Source: an uncultured Clostridia bacterium (lineage in GTDB: Bacteria; Bacillota; Clostridia; UBA1381). Taken from it: a DNA stretch of 62,689 nucleotides. A program made the position numbers and the translations under genes. Location of the stretch: assembly GCA_959602045.1 (NCBI GenBank), contig CAUGRT010000010.1, forward strand, positions 1 through 62,689, written 5' to 3'. The notes under the pieces are model-generated. The model was not told the origin of the DNA and ran no database searches. It worked only from the letters and a program-made list of their open reading frames with translations. Numbering within the stretch: the stretch's first letter is position 1; each line of letters begins with the position of its first letter. Positions 37,199 through 45,033 of this stretch are shown piece after piece.

Positions 37199-38920
37199 TT
37201 AATTTTCTTCGGGCAGCTCAGCAGTTTTCGGAATCGTCATGCTGACGGTTGTCCGGTTGGGAACGGATTCAATATCCAGACCGTATTGTTCTCCGAAAAT
37301 CAATGAAATCCGTTTGTTTACATTAAACAGTCCGATATGCTCATCAACAATATTGCTTGAAAAGGCGGCTTTCATTTTCTCAAGCTCCGGCGGCGGAATC
37401 TGTGGGCCGTTGTTTGCGATTTTAAAAATAATGGAGCCGTTGGCTTCAAAAATATCAATGATGATCTTACCGCGGACGTTTTCGGGCAGATATTTGATTC
37501 CGTGCTTAAATGCATTTTCAACAATAGGTTGGAGCGAAAATTTTACGGTTTTATACGCATAAAGCTTTTCATCCGCATGAAGCTCAAAATCAAAACTATC
37601 CGGATTTTTCAGATTTTCTATGGATATGTATTTTTTGATATTTTCAATTTCCTCACCGATAGAAATCAGATAAAGACCGGTGTGCAGCGTTTCCTGGAGC
37701 AGTCCCGATATAAGTGTAATCATTTTGCTTGCCGGGTTTTCAATTCCTGCCATTTTCATCACTGTAAAGTTCAGCACATTCATCGCATTAAAAAGAAAAT
37801 GCGGCGTAAGCTGCAGCTGCATGGTCGTTAATTGCAGCTGCTTCAAAAGCGTTACCTTTTCCAGAAGCTGTGCTTCGAGCGTGTGATTTTTATCGTGCAT
37901 ATTTGCGATGGAGGTACAGATAAATTTAATTTCACTGTCGTTTTCACTGTTGGGCTGATTGGAAAGCGAGTTGATCGTCAGCACAATTTTCTCGATGGAA
38001 CGATACGAATCCGCAGTAATAATCAGCGCAAGAATCAGTGCAACCAAAACGGAAATTAATATGCCGGCAAAGAACAGAATCGAAAACTGCATGGGACTGA
38101 TATGCTTGTTTTCCTCACGCAGATATAAATACAGATTGTTTGATTTTAACCGTATATTAATTTCGGAACCGTGTATTTCCGTGCCGATTTCGCCGTTTTC
38201 AGGAAAAGCAGCGGCATCAAACGAAAGCGGTGCATTGACGCTGTATAAGCTTTTGCCGGAAGAATCGAACATGGCAAAAGAATAGGAGCTGTTCTCAATT
38301 GAGGTATTGCCAAACAGCAGCGGATTAATGTTAAAAATCAAAATACCGCTGTCGGTAGGGTTGTACCTCAGTACATAACATATAGAAAAACAGCCGGGTT
38401 CACTTTCCGAAGCAACATAAAAAGGGTACTCACCGTTTGCGGCACGCCACGGTTCGGCGGCGTAAAGGTGCTTGGGTTCACGGGAAATACAGCAGGAGCC
38501 GGATTTATTGCTATAGAGAAGGATGGAGTCAATCAGGCTCTCATTTGCTGCGCGTTGAAATCCGTTCATCGCAAAGTTGATGTTGGTGCTGTTGTGAAAG
38601 CTCAATGATGCGGAATCGGGTGCATTTAAAAACAAAGAGGTATATACGTTATTTGAGATTTGCAGATAGAGCTGTTCGGTTTCTTCAAATACGCGGTTCA
38701 TTGTATTGGACAGCGCGAGAAATTCCTGATTGGCGGCTTGCGTTGTTTCGGAAATCAGCACACTTCTGTAATAAACGCAAAAACCGCATATAATCAGAAT
38801 AAACGGCAGGAACACCACAAGCAGGGTCTTTTTGAAATTTTTATAGAATATACTGTTCCACTGATATTGGCGCACCAGCGTTGTCAGATGCTTTAAAGAC
38901 TTTTTCATTTTTATAACCAT
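37199..38920 (-). CDS. YesM-like sensor histidine kinase
   Basis: A membrane sensor kinase (573 aa) of the LytS/YesM type. It has a membrane helix at ~33-52, an extracellular sensing region ~55-272 and a second helix ~275-300. The His-kinase box is QLTPHFLFN with the phospho-His near residue 374, followed by an ATPase domain with N-box IVENAFKHGIKY, FKIANNGPQIP and a GLFNVNKR-type G box. It lies 8 nt downstream of the yesN-like gene with AAGGAG close to the ATG (a second ATG is 12 nt on). YesM/YesN pairs typically sense extracellular oligosaccharides and switch on adjacent glycan loci. Confidence 0.92.
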   Translation of the reverse strand: MVIKMKKSLKHLTTLVRQYQWNSIFYKNFKKTLLVVFLPFILIICGFCVYYRSVLISETTQAANQEFLALSNTMNRVFEETEQLYLQISNNVYTSLFLNAPDSASLSFHNSTNINFAMNGFQRAANESLIDSILLYSNKSGSCCISREPKHLYAAEPWRAANGEYPFYVASESEPGCFSICYVLRYNPTDSGILIFNINPLLFGNTSIENSSYSFAMFDSSGKSLYSVNAPLSFDAAAFPENGEIGTEIHGSEINIRLKSNNLYLYLREENKHISPMQFSILFFAGILISVLVALILALIITADSYRSIEKIVLTINSLSNQPNSENDSEIKFICTSIANMHDKNHTLEAQLLEKVTLLKQLQLTTMQLQLTPHFLFNAMNVLNFTVMKMAGIENPASKMITLISGLLQETLHTGLYLISIGEEIENIKKYISIENLKNPDSFDFELHADEKLYAYKTVKFSLQPIVENAFKHGIKYLPENVRGKIIIDIFEANGSIIFKIANNGPQIPPPELEKMKAAFSSNIVDEHIGLFNVNKRISLIFGEQYGLDIESVPNRTTVSMTIPKTAELPEEN

Positions 38921-38928
38921 GCGCTCCT

Positions 38929-40116
38929 TTATCTCTGATATTTTGTGCGATATTCGTTCGGGGTTACGCCGAAGTGCTTTTTAAAAGTCTTGTAAAAATG
39001 TCCGAGATGATTGTATCCGACAGAAGCGCATACTTCCGAAATACTGATATCCGGATTATTAATCAGCAGCTCGGCGGCATTATCCATACGGATTGTCGTT
39101 AGGAAATCAATGAATTTCTTTCCTGTTTTCTGCTTAAAAGACGTACTGAAATAAGACGAGCTCATAAAAACCTGCGCCGCGACTTCTTCGAGGGAAATGT
39201 TTTCCCGGCAATGCTCCTTTATGTATTCAACGGCATGGGCAATGGTATCGTCCGCAAGACTTTTATCAGCATACAAGAAGCTGCTTTTTTGCAGGCTTGT
39301 GATACTGGGATAAGTGTTGTAATGATTCAGCTCCGCAGTAAAATCCAGAAGCTGCGCGCCGTTTTCGATAAAGGAGTCTGTGAAAAAGCGAATGGATTTT
39401 GCGTAGTTTTCGTTTTTGTGTACGACGATCCAGGAGATGTTTCCGAATGCATAGAGGGCAAGCGCAAAGTAAGCGTCCGCCGTTTCCGCCGGGACAAGAT
39501 AGGTCAGGGCATAATAGAAACGCATGGTGTCGTGCTTCCATATATTCTGAATATAGGTTCCGAAATCGGATATATGAAAATTAAGCAGTGAAATTGCGGT
39601 TTTTCCGGGTTCGTAGTCAATCTCAATGGATTTTAGCAGCTGCTTAATCTGATCTTCATCCGTGACCTTGCTGAAAATTAAGTCGGTAAAGACCTGGAAT
39701 TTGCGTGTAAGCTTTTCATTTGTTTCAAAACCGTAGCTGACAAAGCTTTGATGCGACAGATTTTCAAGCGCTTTTTTAAAGACCGGATAATCAATCGGCT
39801 TTGTAACATATTCAATTACATTATTATAATGAATGGCAAGCTGCGCGTATTGGAAATCCCGATACGCGCTTAGAAGTATGATTTTTATATTCGGAAATTT
39901 TTCAGCGCAAAGCTTGATGATGTCCAGACCGTCCGGCTTTGGCATGTTAATATCGGTGATGATACAGTCGACGGGATTTTCTGTAATGTATTTGACTGCG
40001 CTGCCGGTGTTGGTAAAAGAGGCGGCAATTTCAAATCCGAAGCTCTGCCAGGGGATAAGCTCGTTCAGCGAGTCTATCGTAAAACGGTCGTCATCAATTA
40101 AAATAAGTCGCAGCAT
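38929..40116 (-). CDS. YesN-like AraC-family response regulator
   Basis: A 395-aa response regulator. The receiver domain spans ~1-120 with the acidic pocket IDDD, phosphoacceptor Asp55 (CIITDINMP) and the conserved Lys in YVTKPI. A middle region (~125-285) links to a C-terminal AraC double helix-turn-helix (~290-392: LEEVAAQVFMSSSYFSTSFKQ and ISEVCASVGYNHLGHFYKTFKKHFG). It is transcribed first in the yesN-yesM operon, divergent from the lyase gene at 40392. It is the obvious candidate to bind the A-tract-ACGCATT motif present at both plus-strand glycan promoters. Confidence 0.93.
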   Translation of the reverse strand: MLRLILIDDDRFTIDSLNELIPWQSFGFEIAASFTNTGSAVKYITENPVDCIITDINMPKPDGLDIIKLCAEKFPNIKIILLSAYRDFQYAQLAIHYNNVIEYVTKPIDYPVFKKALENLSHQSFVSYGFETNEKLTRKFQVFTDLIFSKVTDEDQIKQLLKSIEIDYEPGKTAISLLNFHISDFGTYIQNIWKHDTMRFYYALTYLVPAETADAYFALALYAFGNISWIVVHKNENYAKSIRFFTDSFIENGAQLLDFTAELNHYNTYPSITSLQKSSFLYADKSLADDTIAHAVEYIKEHCRENISLEEVAAQVFMSSSYFSTSFKQKTGKKFIDFLTTIRMDNAAELLINNPDISISEVCASVGYNHLGHFYKTFKKHFGVTPNEYRTKYQR

Positions 40117-40232
40117 GAAACAGTATTCTCCTTAGAATTATAGTTGTTTTATAGGTGAGTGTAAAATATGATTATTGAATGCCTCATATCATTAAGGCAA
40201 CAATGGTGTATTTGCGTCATTGTTCATTTTAT

Positions 40233-40261
40233 ATTATACAACAATTTTTTGTACTTGGCAA
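40233..40261 (-). promoter_or_regulatory. Promoter of the yesN-yesM operon
   Basis: Reading the minus strand: TTGCCA, a 17-nt spacer, TATAAT (plus-strand positions 40256-40261 and 40233-40238). This is a good constitutive-type promoter, consistent with regulator genes that must be expressed before induction. Confidence 0.75.
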
Positions 40262-40302
40262 GAATGCAGATAGAATTACCAAAAAAATATGAATAAATAG
40301 AG

Positions 40303-40343
40303 AAAAAAAACGCATTGCACCTGATGGGGATTCATTATATAAT
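40303..40343 (+). promoter_or_regulatory. Promoter and putative YesN site of the lyase/GH88 unit
   Basis: AAAAAAAACGCATT (40303-40316), a 21-nt gap, and TATAAT (40338-40343). With a 17-nt spacer the -35 is TTGCAC (40315-40320), overlapping the motif. The arrangement is identical to that at 10551-10592. Confidence 0.65.
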
Positions 40344-40391
40344 TACAATCGGTAGCAGACTAAAAACAGAAAGGGAGAACCTGTCAATAAA

Positions 40392-42746
40392 ATGAGAAAT
40401 GTAAGAATTAATGAAGCGGAAACGATTTTTGAAACTTTCTGGGATAGTGGTGAATCCTATCCGAATCATCATAAATATACATGTTTAAGTCAATACAAGC
40501 TGCAAACGCACAAACAAGCGCGGATTGCTCCGTCCTGGTGGTCGGTCGAGGTTACACTGGATCCGGGGGCATCGGGGGTGGAGATGGAGCGTGATTGTCA
40601 TCTGGATATTACGGATTACGATATTTTTCGGCTTTTTGCGTCCGTTTCGCAGCATATTGCTTTTAAAGTGATTTGCCGGATTGACGGTGAGGAAAAGGAG
40701 CTTATCCATGCGGTCGGCAATAATACCTCGCATGAGTATAACGGACAGATTGACGGACGTTGTATCACAAACATTCGCTTTATATTTGAAAATACCGGCG
40801 ATGAAAGTGTGGTAGCGAATCTTTTGTGGCTGGGATTGTCGAATGAAAAGAAAGAACAGGAAATGCTCCAAAGAGAAAGCCCATATACGCCGGATTGGGA
40901 GGGGTGTTTTTGTGAAAATCCCCGAATGGTGCCACAGGATGGGCTGTATTTTGATTCAGAGGAACTGGTTCAGCTTAGGAAAAAGCTTGCACAGGCGCCT
41001 TTTGCGAGAGTGATGGAGCTGATGCGCGATCAGGCGCGAGAGGCGTTATCCGTTGTGCCGGAGCAGTATGTCGGAAATTTTGTTCATAAAGCTTTCCGGC
41101 GTTTTATCCGCGACCGTGACGAGGGAAAGCCATGTCTTGCGGAACTGATGCAGACGCTGGCGTTTGTCGGAATCATTGACGAAAATTCCGATATGCTGAA
41201 AATGGCGTGTCGTATGGCGCTTTCCGTAGCGCATTGCCGGTACTTTTGCGAGAGTATTATGGGGGTATTTCCGGGCGCTACCTGGCATCACCGTTCCTTT
41301 ACGGAGGAGGATACCTGCAAGGCGCTGGTGAAAGTCCTCGACTGGGCAGGCGGATTTCTGACATGGCACGGAAAGAACATCATTTATGACGCGATTATCA
41401 TGAAGGGGCTGCCCAGATTGGACGCGGATATTAAGACGATGGACTATATATGGACAATGAATCAAGGGGCGGCTTTTGTTTCGAGTCTTGTGATTATTTT
41501 AATATCGCTTTCAAAGCGTTATCCGCGCTATCTGGAACGAGTGGATGAGGCAGAACGGGATATGCTGAAAATGTGGGAAATGTATTCCCTGCCGGATGGC
41601 GGTTCTGCAGAGGGACCGCAGTATTGGAGCTTTACTCTCGGACAGATGACGGAGGCATTACAGCTTTTGGCAAGACTTCACAATACGCCGATTGCCGAGT
41701 ATGCCCCGAAAAGCATCAAGCATGCAGCAAATTATGCGCTGGCACTTTTGTCGGATAACGGTGATACCTATATCCCGGTGAATGACGCGCATATGAATAT
41801 CGGCTACAGCGAGAATGTGTTGAATTTATTGGCGAGTATTGAGGCGGGAGAAATCTGGAAACTGAAATGCAATCAATGTATAGAAGCGAAGAACGATACC
41901 GACCGTGCGGCGGAGCTGCTGATTTTTGCCGAAAGTTATCAAGCGAAAACGGCAGAAATTCCGGAATTTATCACCTTAGACCAAACAGGGCATACGGCGC
42001 TTCGGAGAACAAGTGATACGGTCGGCAGGGTCGGCGTCCATCTGATCAGCGGTGCGGTTACTTTCGGTCACGCGCATGGGGATAAGGGTTCCATTGTGAT
42101 GGAGATTGACGGAAAGCAATTTTTGCCCGATCGCGGTATATGCGGCTATGATAACCCGAACTGCCGAATCCTGCAAAGCTCACAGGTACATAACATAACG
42201 GCTGCGGTCAGAAAGGGCGAAATTTTATCCCAGGAAACCGGGAATGAAAAATTTTCGGCAAAGATTTTAAAATCGGAATACCGCGATGGACTTTTGATCT
42301 ATTCGACGGATGTTACGGCGGCGTGGAACGGTATGTTCAAAAAGAATATCCGAACCGTTATTTCACCGTATCCGGAATTGTATATTATCCTTGATGAACT
42401 GGAAACGCAGGAGGGGATGGACAGCTGCTTTATCCTCAATGCATATGCCGAAATTAAAAAGACGGATAGCGGATATTGTATCACAGACGGAGAAACAAAT
42501 TTGGCGGTATATACGCCCGGAAGAAATCCAAAAGCGGATTTCGGAGCCTTTGCGGTGGACGGAGAAGGAACGAACGTGAACCGTCTTTGTATTCATGAAG
42601 CAGGACAGGGGACGTTTGTGACAATCCTTGAGCTGTTTTCCGATGAACCGAAATTGAAAATCGCGGACGGCAAAGCCTTTTATCAAGAAGTCGAAGTTGA
42701 CGGTACATGCGTAAGGCTTCGAGGAAAAGAAATTTTATCAGTGTAA
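40392..42746 (+). CDS. Heparinase II/III-family protein (polysaccharide/oligosaccharide lyase-like)
   Basis: A 784-aa protein with no signal peptide, so probably cytoplasmic. Residues ~1-150 are a beta-sandwich-like N-terminal domain; the middle (~180-500) is an alpha-helical toroid with a conserved GSAEGPQYWSFTLGQM segment; from ~555 comes the heparinase II/III C-terminal beta domain with FGHAHGDKGS and FLPDRGICGYD. Members cleave uronic-acid-containing chains by beta-elimination, leaving unsaturated uronyl ends. The GH88 gene downstream uses exactly such products. Intracellular location suggests it acts on imported oligosaccharides. A GAAAGGGAG site lies 14 nt before the ATG, rather far. 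Substrate is unknown. Confidence 0.82.
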   Translation: MRNVRINEAETIFETFWDSGESYPNHHKYTCLSQYKLQTHKQARIAPSWWSVEVTLDPGASGVEMERDCHLDITDYDIFRLFASVSQHIAFKVICRIDGEEKELIHAVGNNTSHEYNGQIDGRCITNIRFIFENTGDESVVANLLWLGLSNEKKEQEMLQRESPYTPDWEGCFCENPRMVPQDGLYFDSEELVQLRKKLAQAPFARVMELMRDQAREALSVVPEQYVGNFVHKAFRRFIRDRDEGKPCLAELMQTLAFVGIIDENSDMLKMACRMALSVAHCRYFCESIMGVFPGATWHHRSFTEEDTCKALVKVLDWAGGFLTWHGKNIIYDAIIMKGLPRLDADIKTMDYIWTMNQGAAFVSSLVIILISLSKRYPRYLERVDEAERDMLKMWEMYSLPDGGSAEGPQYWSFTLGQMTEALQLLARLHNTPIAEYAPKSIKHAANYALALLSDNGDTYIPVNDAHMNIGYSENVLNLLASIEAGEIWKLKCNQCIEAKNDTDRAAELLIFAESYQAKTAEIPEFITLDQTGHTALRRTSDTVGRVGVHLISGAVTFGHAHGDKGSIVMEIDGKQFLPDRGICGYDNPNCRILQSSQVHNITAAVRKGEILSQETGNEKFSAKILKSEYRDGLLIYSTDVTAAWNGMFKKNIRTVISPYPELYIILDELETQEGMDSCFILNAYAEIKKTDSGYCITDGETNLAVYTPGRNPKADFGAFAVDGEGTNVNRLCIHEAGQGTFVTILELFSDEPKLKIADGKAFYQEVEVDGTCVRLRGKEILSV

Positions 42747-42763
42747 AATACGATTGATCGAAA

Positions 42764-42858
42764 GAAAATTCATCTGTTTTTTTGATTTATGCAGGCGAGT
42801 TCCGCGCAACGTAGTGGATGTTTGAGTCGTAATAAAACGAAACACAGATGAATTTTTC
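42764..42858 (+). repeat. Palindromic element, copy at locus 3
   Basis: Arms GAAAATTCATCTGT and ACAGATGAATTTTTC enclose the core GGCGAGTTCCGCGCAACGTAGTGGATGTTTGAGTCG. It lies between the co-directional lyase and GH88 genes and would be transcribed as a hairpin in their mRNA. Its arms match those of the copies at 55246 and 59410. Confidence 0.8.
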
Positions 42859-42896
42859 CACCGACACAAAAATCATTACAGTAAGGAGATTAAGCA

Positions 42897-44030
42897 ATGG
42901 ATACACAGCTTATTATTGAAAAAATCAAAAGAAATATAGCGGAAATCGGTACAGAGCTTCGGGATTTTCCGGAAAGCAAAACCGGCAGATACTTTGAAAA
43001 TCGTGAAAAATGTCTGCCGATCGGGCATATTTTCAGCTGGACGCAGTCATTTTTCTGCGGAATGGCATATTGGGCATTTGTCGAAACAAAGGATATGAAT
43101 ATTCTCAAATGGCTATACAGTTTTAAGGAGTCCTATTATGACAAGGTATTCAAAACCCCTCTTGAAACCATGCATGATTTGGGATTTCTGTATATCCCGT
43201 ATGCCGTTGCGCTTTATAAGCTCACTGGGGACGACGATATGAAAGCGATTGTGATTAAAGCAGCGGATGAGCTGGCAAAGCGTTTTGAGCCGAAGGGCAG
43301 ATATATCCGCGCATGGGGCAGAATGGATTATCAGATTCCGGAATATGTTGATGAGAAGCTGGCGCAGGATTGTTTCTTTACCCAAAGCAACGGTCTTGCA
43401 ATTATTGACTGCATGATGAATATACCGCTTTTGTTTATTGCGTCACAGATTACGAATAATAAGTATTATGAGCGGATTGCAAAGGCTCATGCCGATACGA
43501 CGATGCAATATTTTATTCGTGAGGATTATTCGGTCAGACACGCTTATCGGTTTTCGGAGGAAAGCGGTGAGGCAATCGGAGAGGAAAACTATTGCGGATA
43601 TGGAATCGGATCGTATTGGGCGCGCGGCACTGCCTGGGCAATTTACGGTTTTATGTGCTGTCATAAATATACCGGCGATGAAAAATATCTTGATTTATCG
43701 CAGAAATTGCTGAAGAAATTTGCTCAGGAATGTGGCGGAAATATGCCGGTATGGGATTTTCGTTTGCCGGAAAACGAGAAAAAGAACATTGATACTTCTG
43801 CTGCGGCAATTGTGTTATCGGCATGCAGATATTTAAAGCAATATGATCACGAAGCGGAGCAATTTTCAGAGAAGCTTTCTGCTGAGCTTTTGCGGTATCT
43901 GGATACTTCTGTGGAAACGGACGGACTTTTGCGCGAACAAAACGGTCGTGAAGTTTATGCTTCTTATGGCGATTATTATTTAGTGGAGGCGATTTTTTCA
44001 GAGAAATATCCGGATGCGGTGTTGTGGTAA
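42897..44030 (+). CDS. GH88 unsaturated uronyl hydrolase
   Basis: A 377-aa cytoplasmic enzyme without signal peptide. The alpha6/alpha6-barrel hallmarks are HDLGF (Asp ~92), IIDCMMNIP (Asp ~171) and SYWARGTAWAIYGF, which match GH88 unsaturated glucuronyl hydrolases; the two Asp correspond to the catalytic pair. The enzyme hydrates the double bond that lyases leave at the non-reducing uronyl end and releases a 5-keto-4-deoxyuronate. GH105 (unsaturated rhamnogalacturonyl hydrolase) is the related alternative, but the WARG and D-MMN patterns favour GH88. It follows the lyase gene on the same strand, separated by a palindromic element, so co-transcription is likely. Confidence 0.88.
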   Translation: MDTQLIIEKIKRNIAEIGTELRDFPESKTGRYFENREKCLPIGHIFSWTQSFFCGMAYWAFVETKDMNILKWLYSFKESYYDKVFKTPLETMHDLGFLYIPYAVALYKLTGDDDMKAIVIKAADELAKRFEPKGRYIRAWGRMDYQIPEYVDEKLAQDCFFTQSNGLAIIDCMMNIPLLFIASQITNNKYYERIAKAHADTTMQYFIREDYSVRHAYRFSEESGEAIGEENYCGYGIGSYWARGTAWAIYGFMCCHKYTGDEKYLDLSQKLLKKFAQECGGNMPVWDFRLPENEKKNIDTSAAAIVLSACRYLKQYDHEAEQFSEKLSAELLRYLDTSVETDGLLREQNGREVYASYGDYYLVEAIFSEKYPDAVLW

Positions 44031-44042
44031 TTAAAAAAATAT

Positions 44043-44068
44043 GTTTAAGACGATGAAAAAGGGGGTAT
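44043..44068 (+). promoter_or_regulatory. Possible stress-sigma (SigB-like) promoter of hpf
   Basis: GTTTAA (44043-44048), 14 nt, GGGTAT (44063-44068), which fits the SigB consensus GTTTAA-N12/15-GGGWAW. A SigA-like TATGAT also lies at about 44069. The presence of a SigB in this organism is unknown, so the call is weak. Confidence 0.3.
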
Positions 44069-44129
44069 ATATGATATAAGAGAATAAGAAAATTCTCTGC
44101 GAAACTACAACAAGCAAGGAGTGAGTTTT

Positions 44130-44669
44130 ATGAAGTTCACAATTATAGGCAGAAAAATGGAAGTTACCGATAAGGTTCGGGATTATGTGGAGAAAAAGCT
44201 GTCCAAGCTGGATAAGTTTTTTAAGGAGGATTCCGAGGCGAGAGTGGTACTGGGAACGATTAAAGAAAACGAATATATAGAAGCCTCAATTTATGCAGGC
44301 GGCATGATTTATCGTGCAGAGGTTACGGATTCGGATGTTTTGGCGGCGATTGACAGAATTGTTGATGTAATAGAAAGACAGATCAGAAAAAATAAAACGA
44401 GATTGGCAAAGCGTATTAAGAAAGACGCGGCGTTGGATAATGTTTTAATCAGCGGTTCGAATTATACCGAGGGTGAGGATAAGACGGAATTTGAAGTTGT
44501 AAAGACCAAGCGTTTTATCATCAAACCGATGAGCGTGGAAGAAGCGATTTTGCAGATGAATTTACTGGGTCATAATTTCTTCATCTTCAAGAACATGGAA
44601 ACCGATGAGATGAATATTGTTTATAAGAGAAAGGATAAAAAATACGCGGTAATTGAATCCATCGAGTAA
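44130..44669 (+). CDS. hpf: Long-form ribosome hibernation promoting factor
   Basis: A 179-aa protein that dimerises 70S ribosomes into inactive 100S particles in stationary phase. The N-terminal S30AE domain (~1-105: MKFTIIGRKMEVTDKVRDYV, EKKLSKLDKFF) and the C-terminal dimerisation domain (~120-179: KRFIIKPMSVEEAILQMNLLGHNFF) define the long form. ATG 44130 is chosen over the in-frame GTG 44121, because AAGGAG lies 8 nt before 44130 and would overlap the GTG. It is monocistronic and precedes the thrS T-box region. Confidence 0.95.
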   Translation: MKFTIIGRKMEVTDKVRDYVEKKLSKLDKFFKEDSEARVVLGTIKENEYIEASIYAGGMIYRAEVTDSDVLAAIDRIVDVIERQIRKNKTRLAKRIKKDAALDNVLISGSNYTEGEDKTEFEVVKTKRFIIKPMSVEEAILQMNLLGHNFFIFKNMETDEMNIVYKRKDKKYAVIESIE

Positions 44670-44687
44670 AATGTTTTGAAAAAACAC

Positions 44688-44716
44688 TTGACAAATGCTT
44701 CAAAACGTGTCATAAT
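44688..44716 (+). promoter_or_regulatory. Promoter of T-box-thrS
   Basis: TTGACA (44688-44693), a 17-nt spacer, CATAAT (44711-44716). Transcription would start just ahead of the T-box leader. Confidence 0.8.
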
Positions 44717-44719
44717 AAA

Positions 44720-44979
44720 GACAGAACGATGAGAAAGACAGTAGCCGGTCATAGAGCCTGAAAGAGAGAGAATATCGTGGCTGAAAGTATTCTTGAGGTG
44801 TTGGCACGGTGAATACCCCTTTTGAGTTGCTTACCGAACGGATTTCCAAGTAGGCTAAGCCGCAGATCTGCGAGAAAGATAAAATGAAGTGACAGACCTT
44901 ATTTGGAGAGGCTGTAATTAGGGTGGAACCGTGCTTATGATTGAGCACCCCTAAACAATTCGTTTAGGGGTGCTTTTTT
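44720..44979 (+). ncRNA. Threonine T-box riboswitch
   Basis: Leader RNA controlling thrS by uncharged tRNA(Thr). The conserved T-box sequence AGGGTGGAACCGTG lies at 44921-44934, where it pairs with the tRNA acceptor end. The specifier loop segment GAATACCCC contains the Thr codon ACC at 44815-44817. The terminator GCACCCCTAAAC / GTTTAGGGGTGC plus six T is at 44945-44979. Uncharged tRNA stabilises the antiterminator and lets transcription continue into thrS. Confidence 0.95.
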
Positions 44980-45033
44980 AGTACCATAAAAATGTTGCCG
45001 CAGTTACAAGCGGCGGAAACGGAGGATTTCAAG

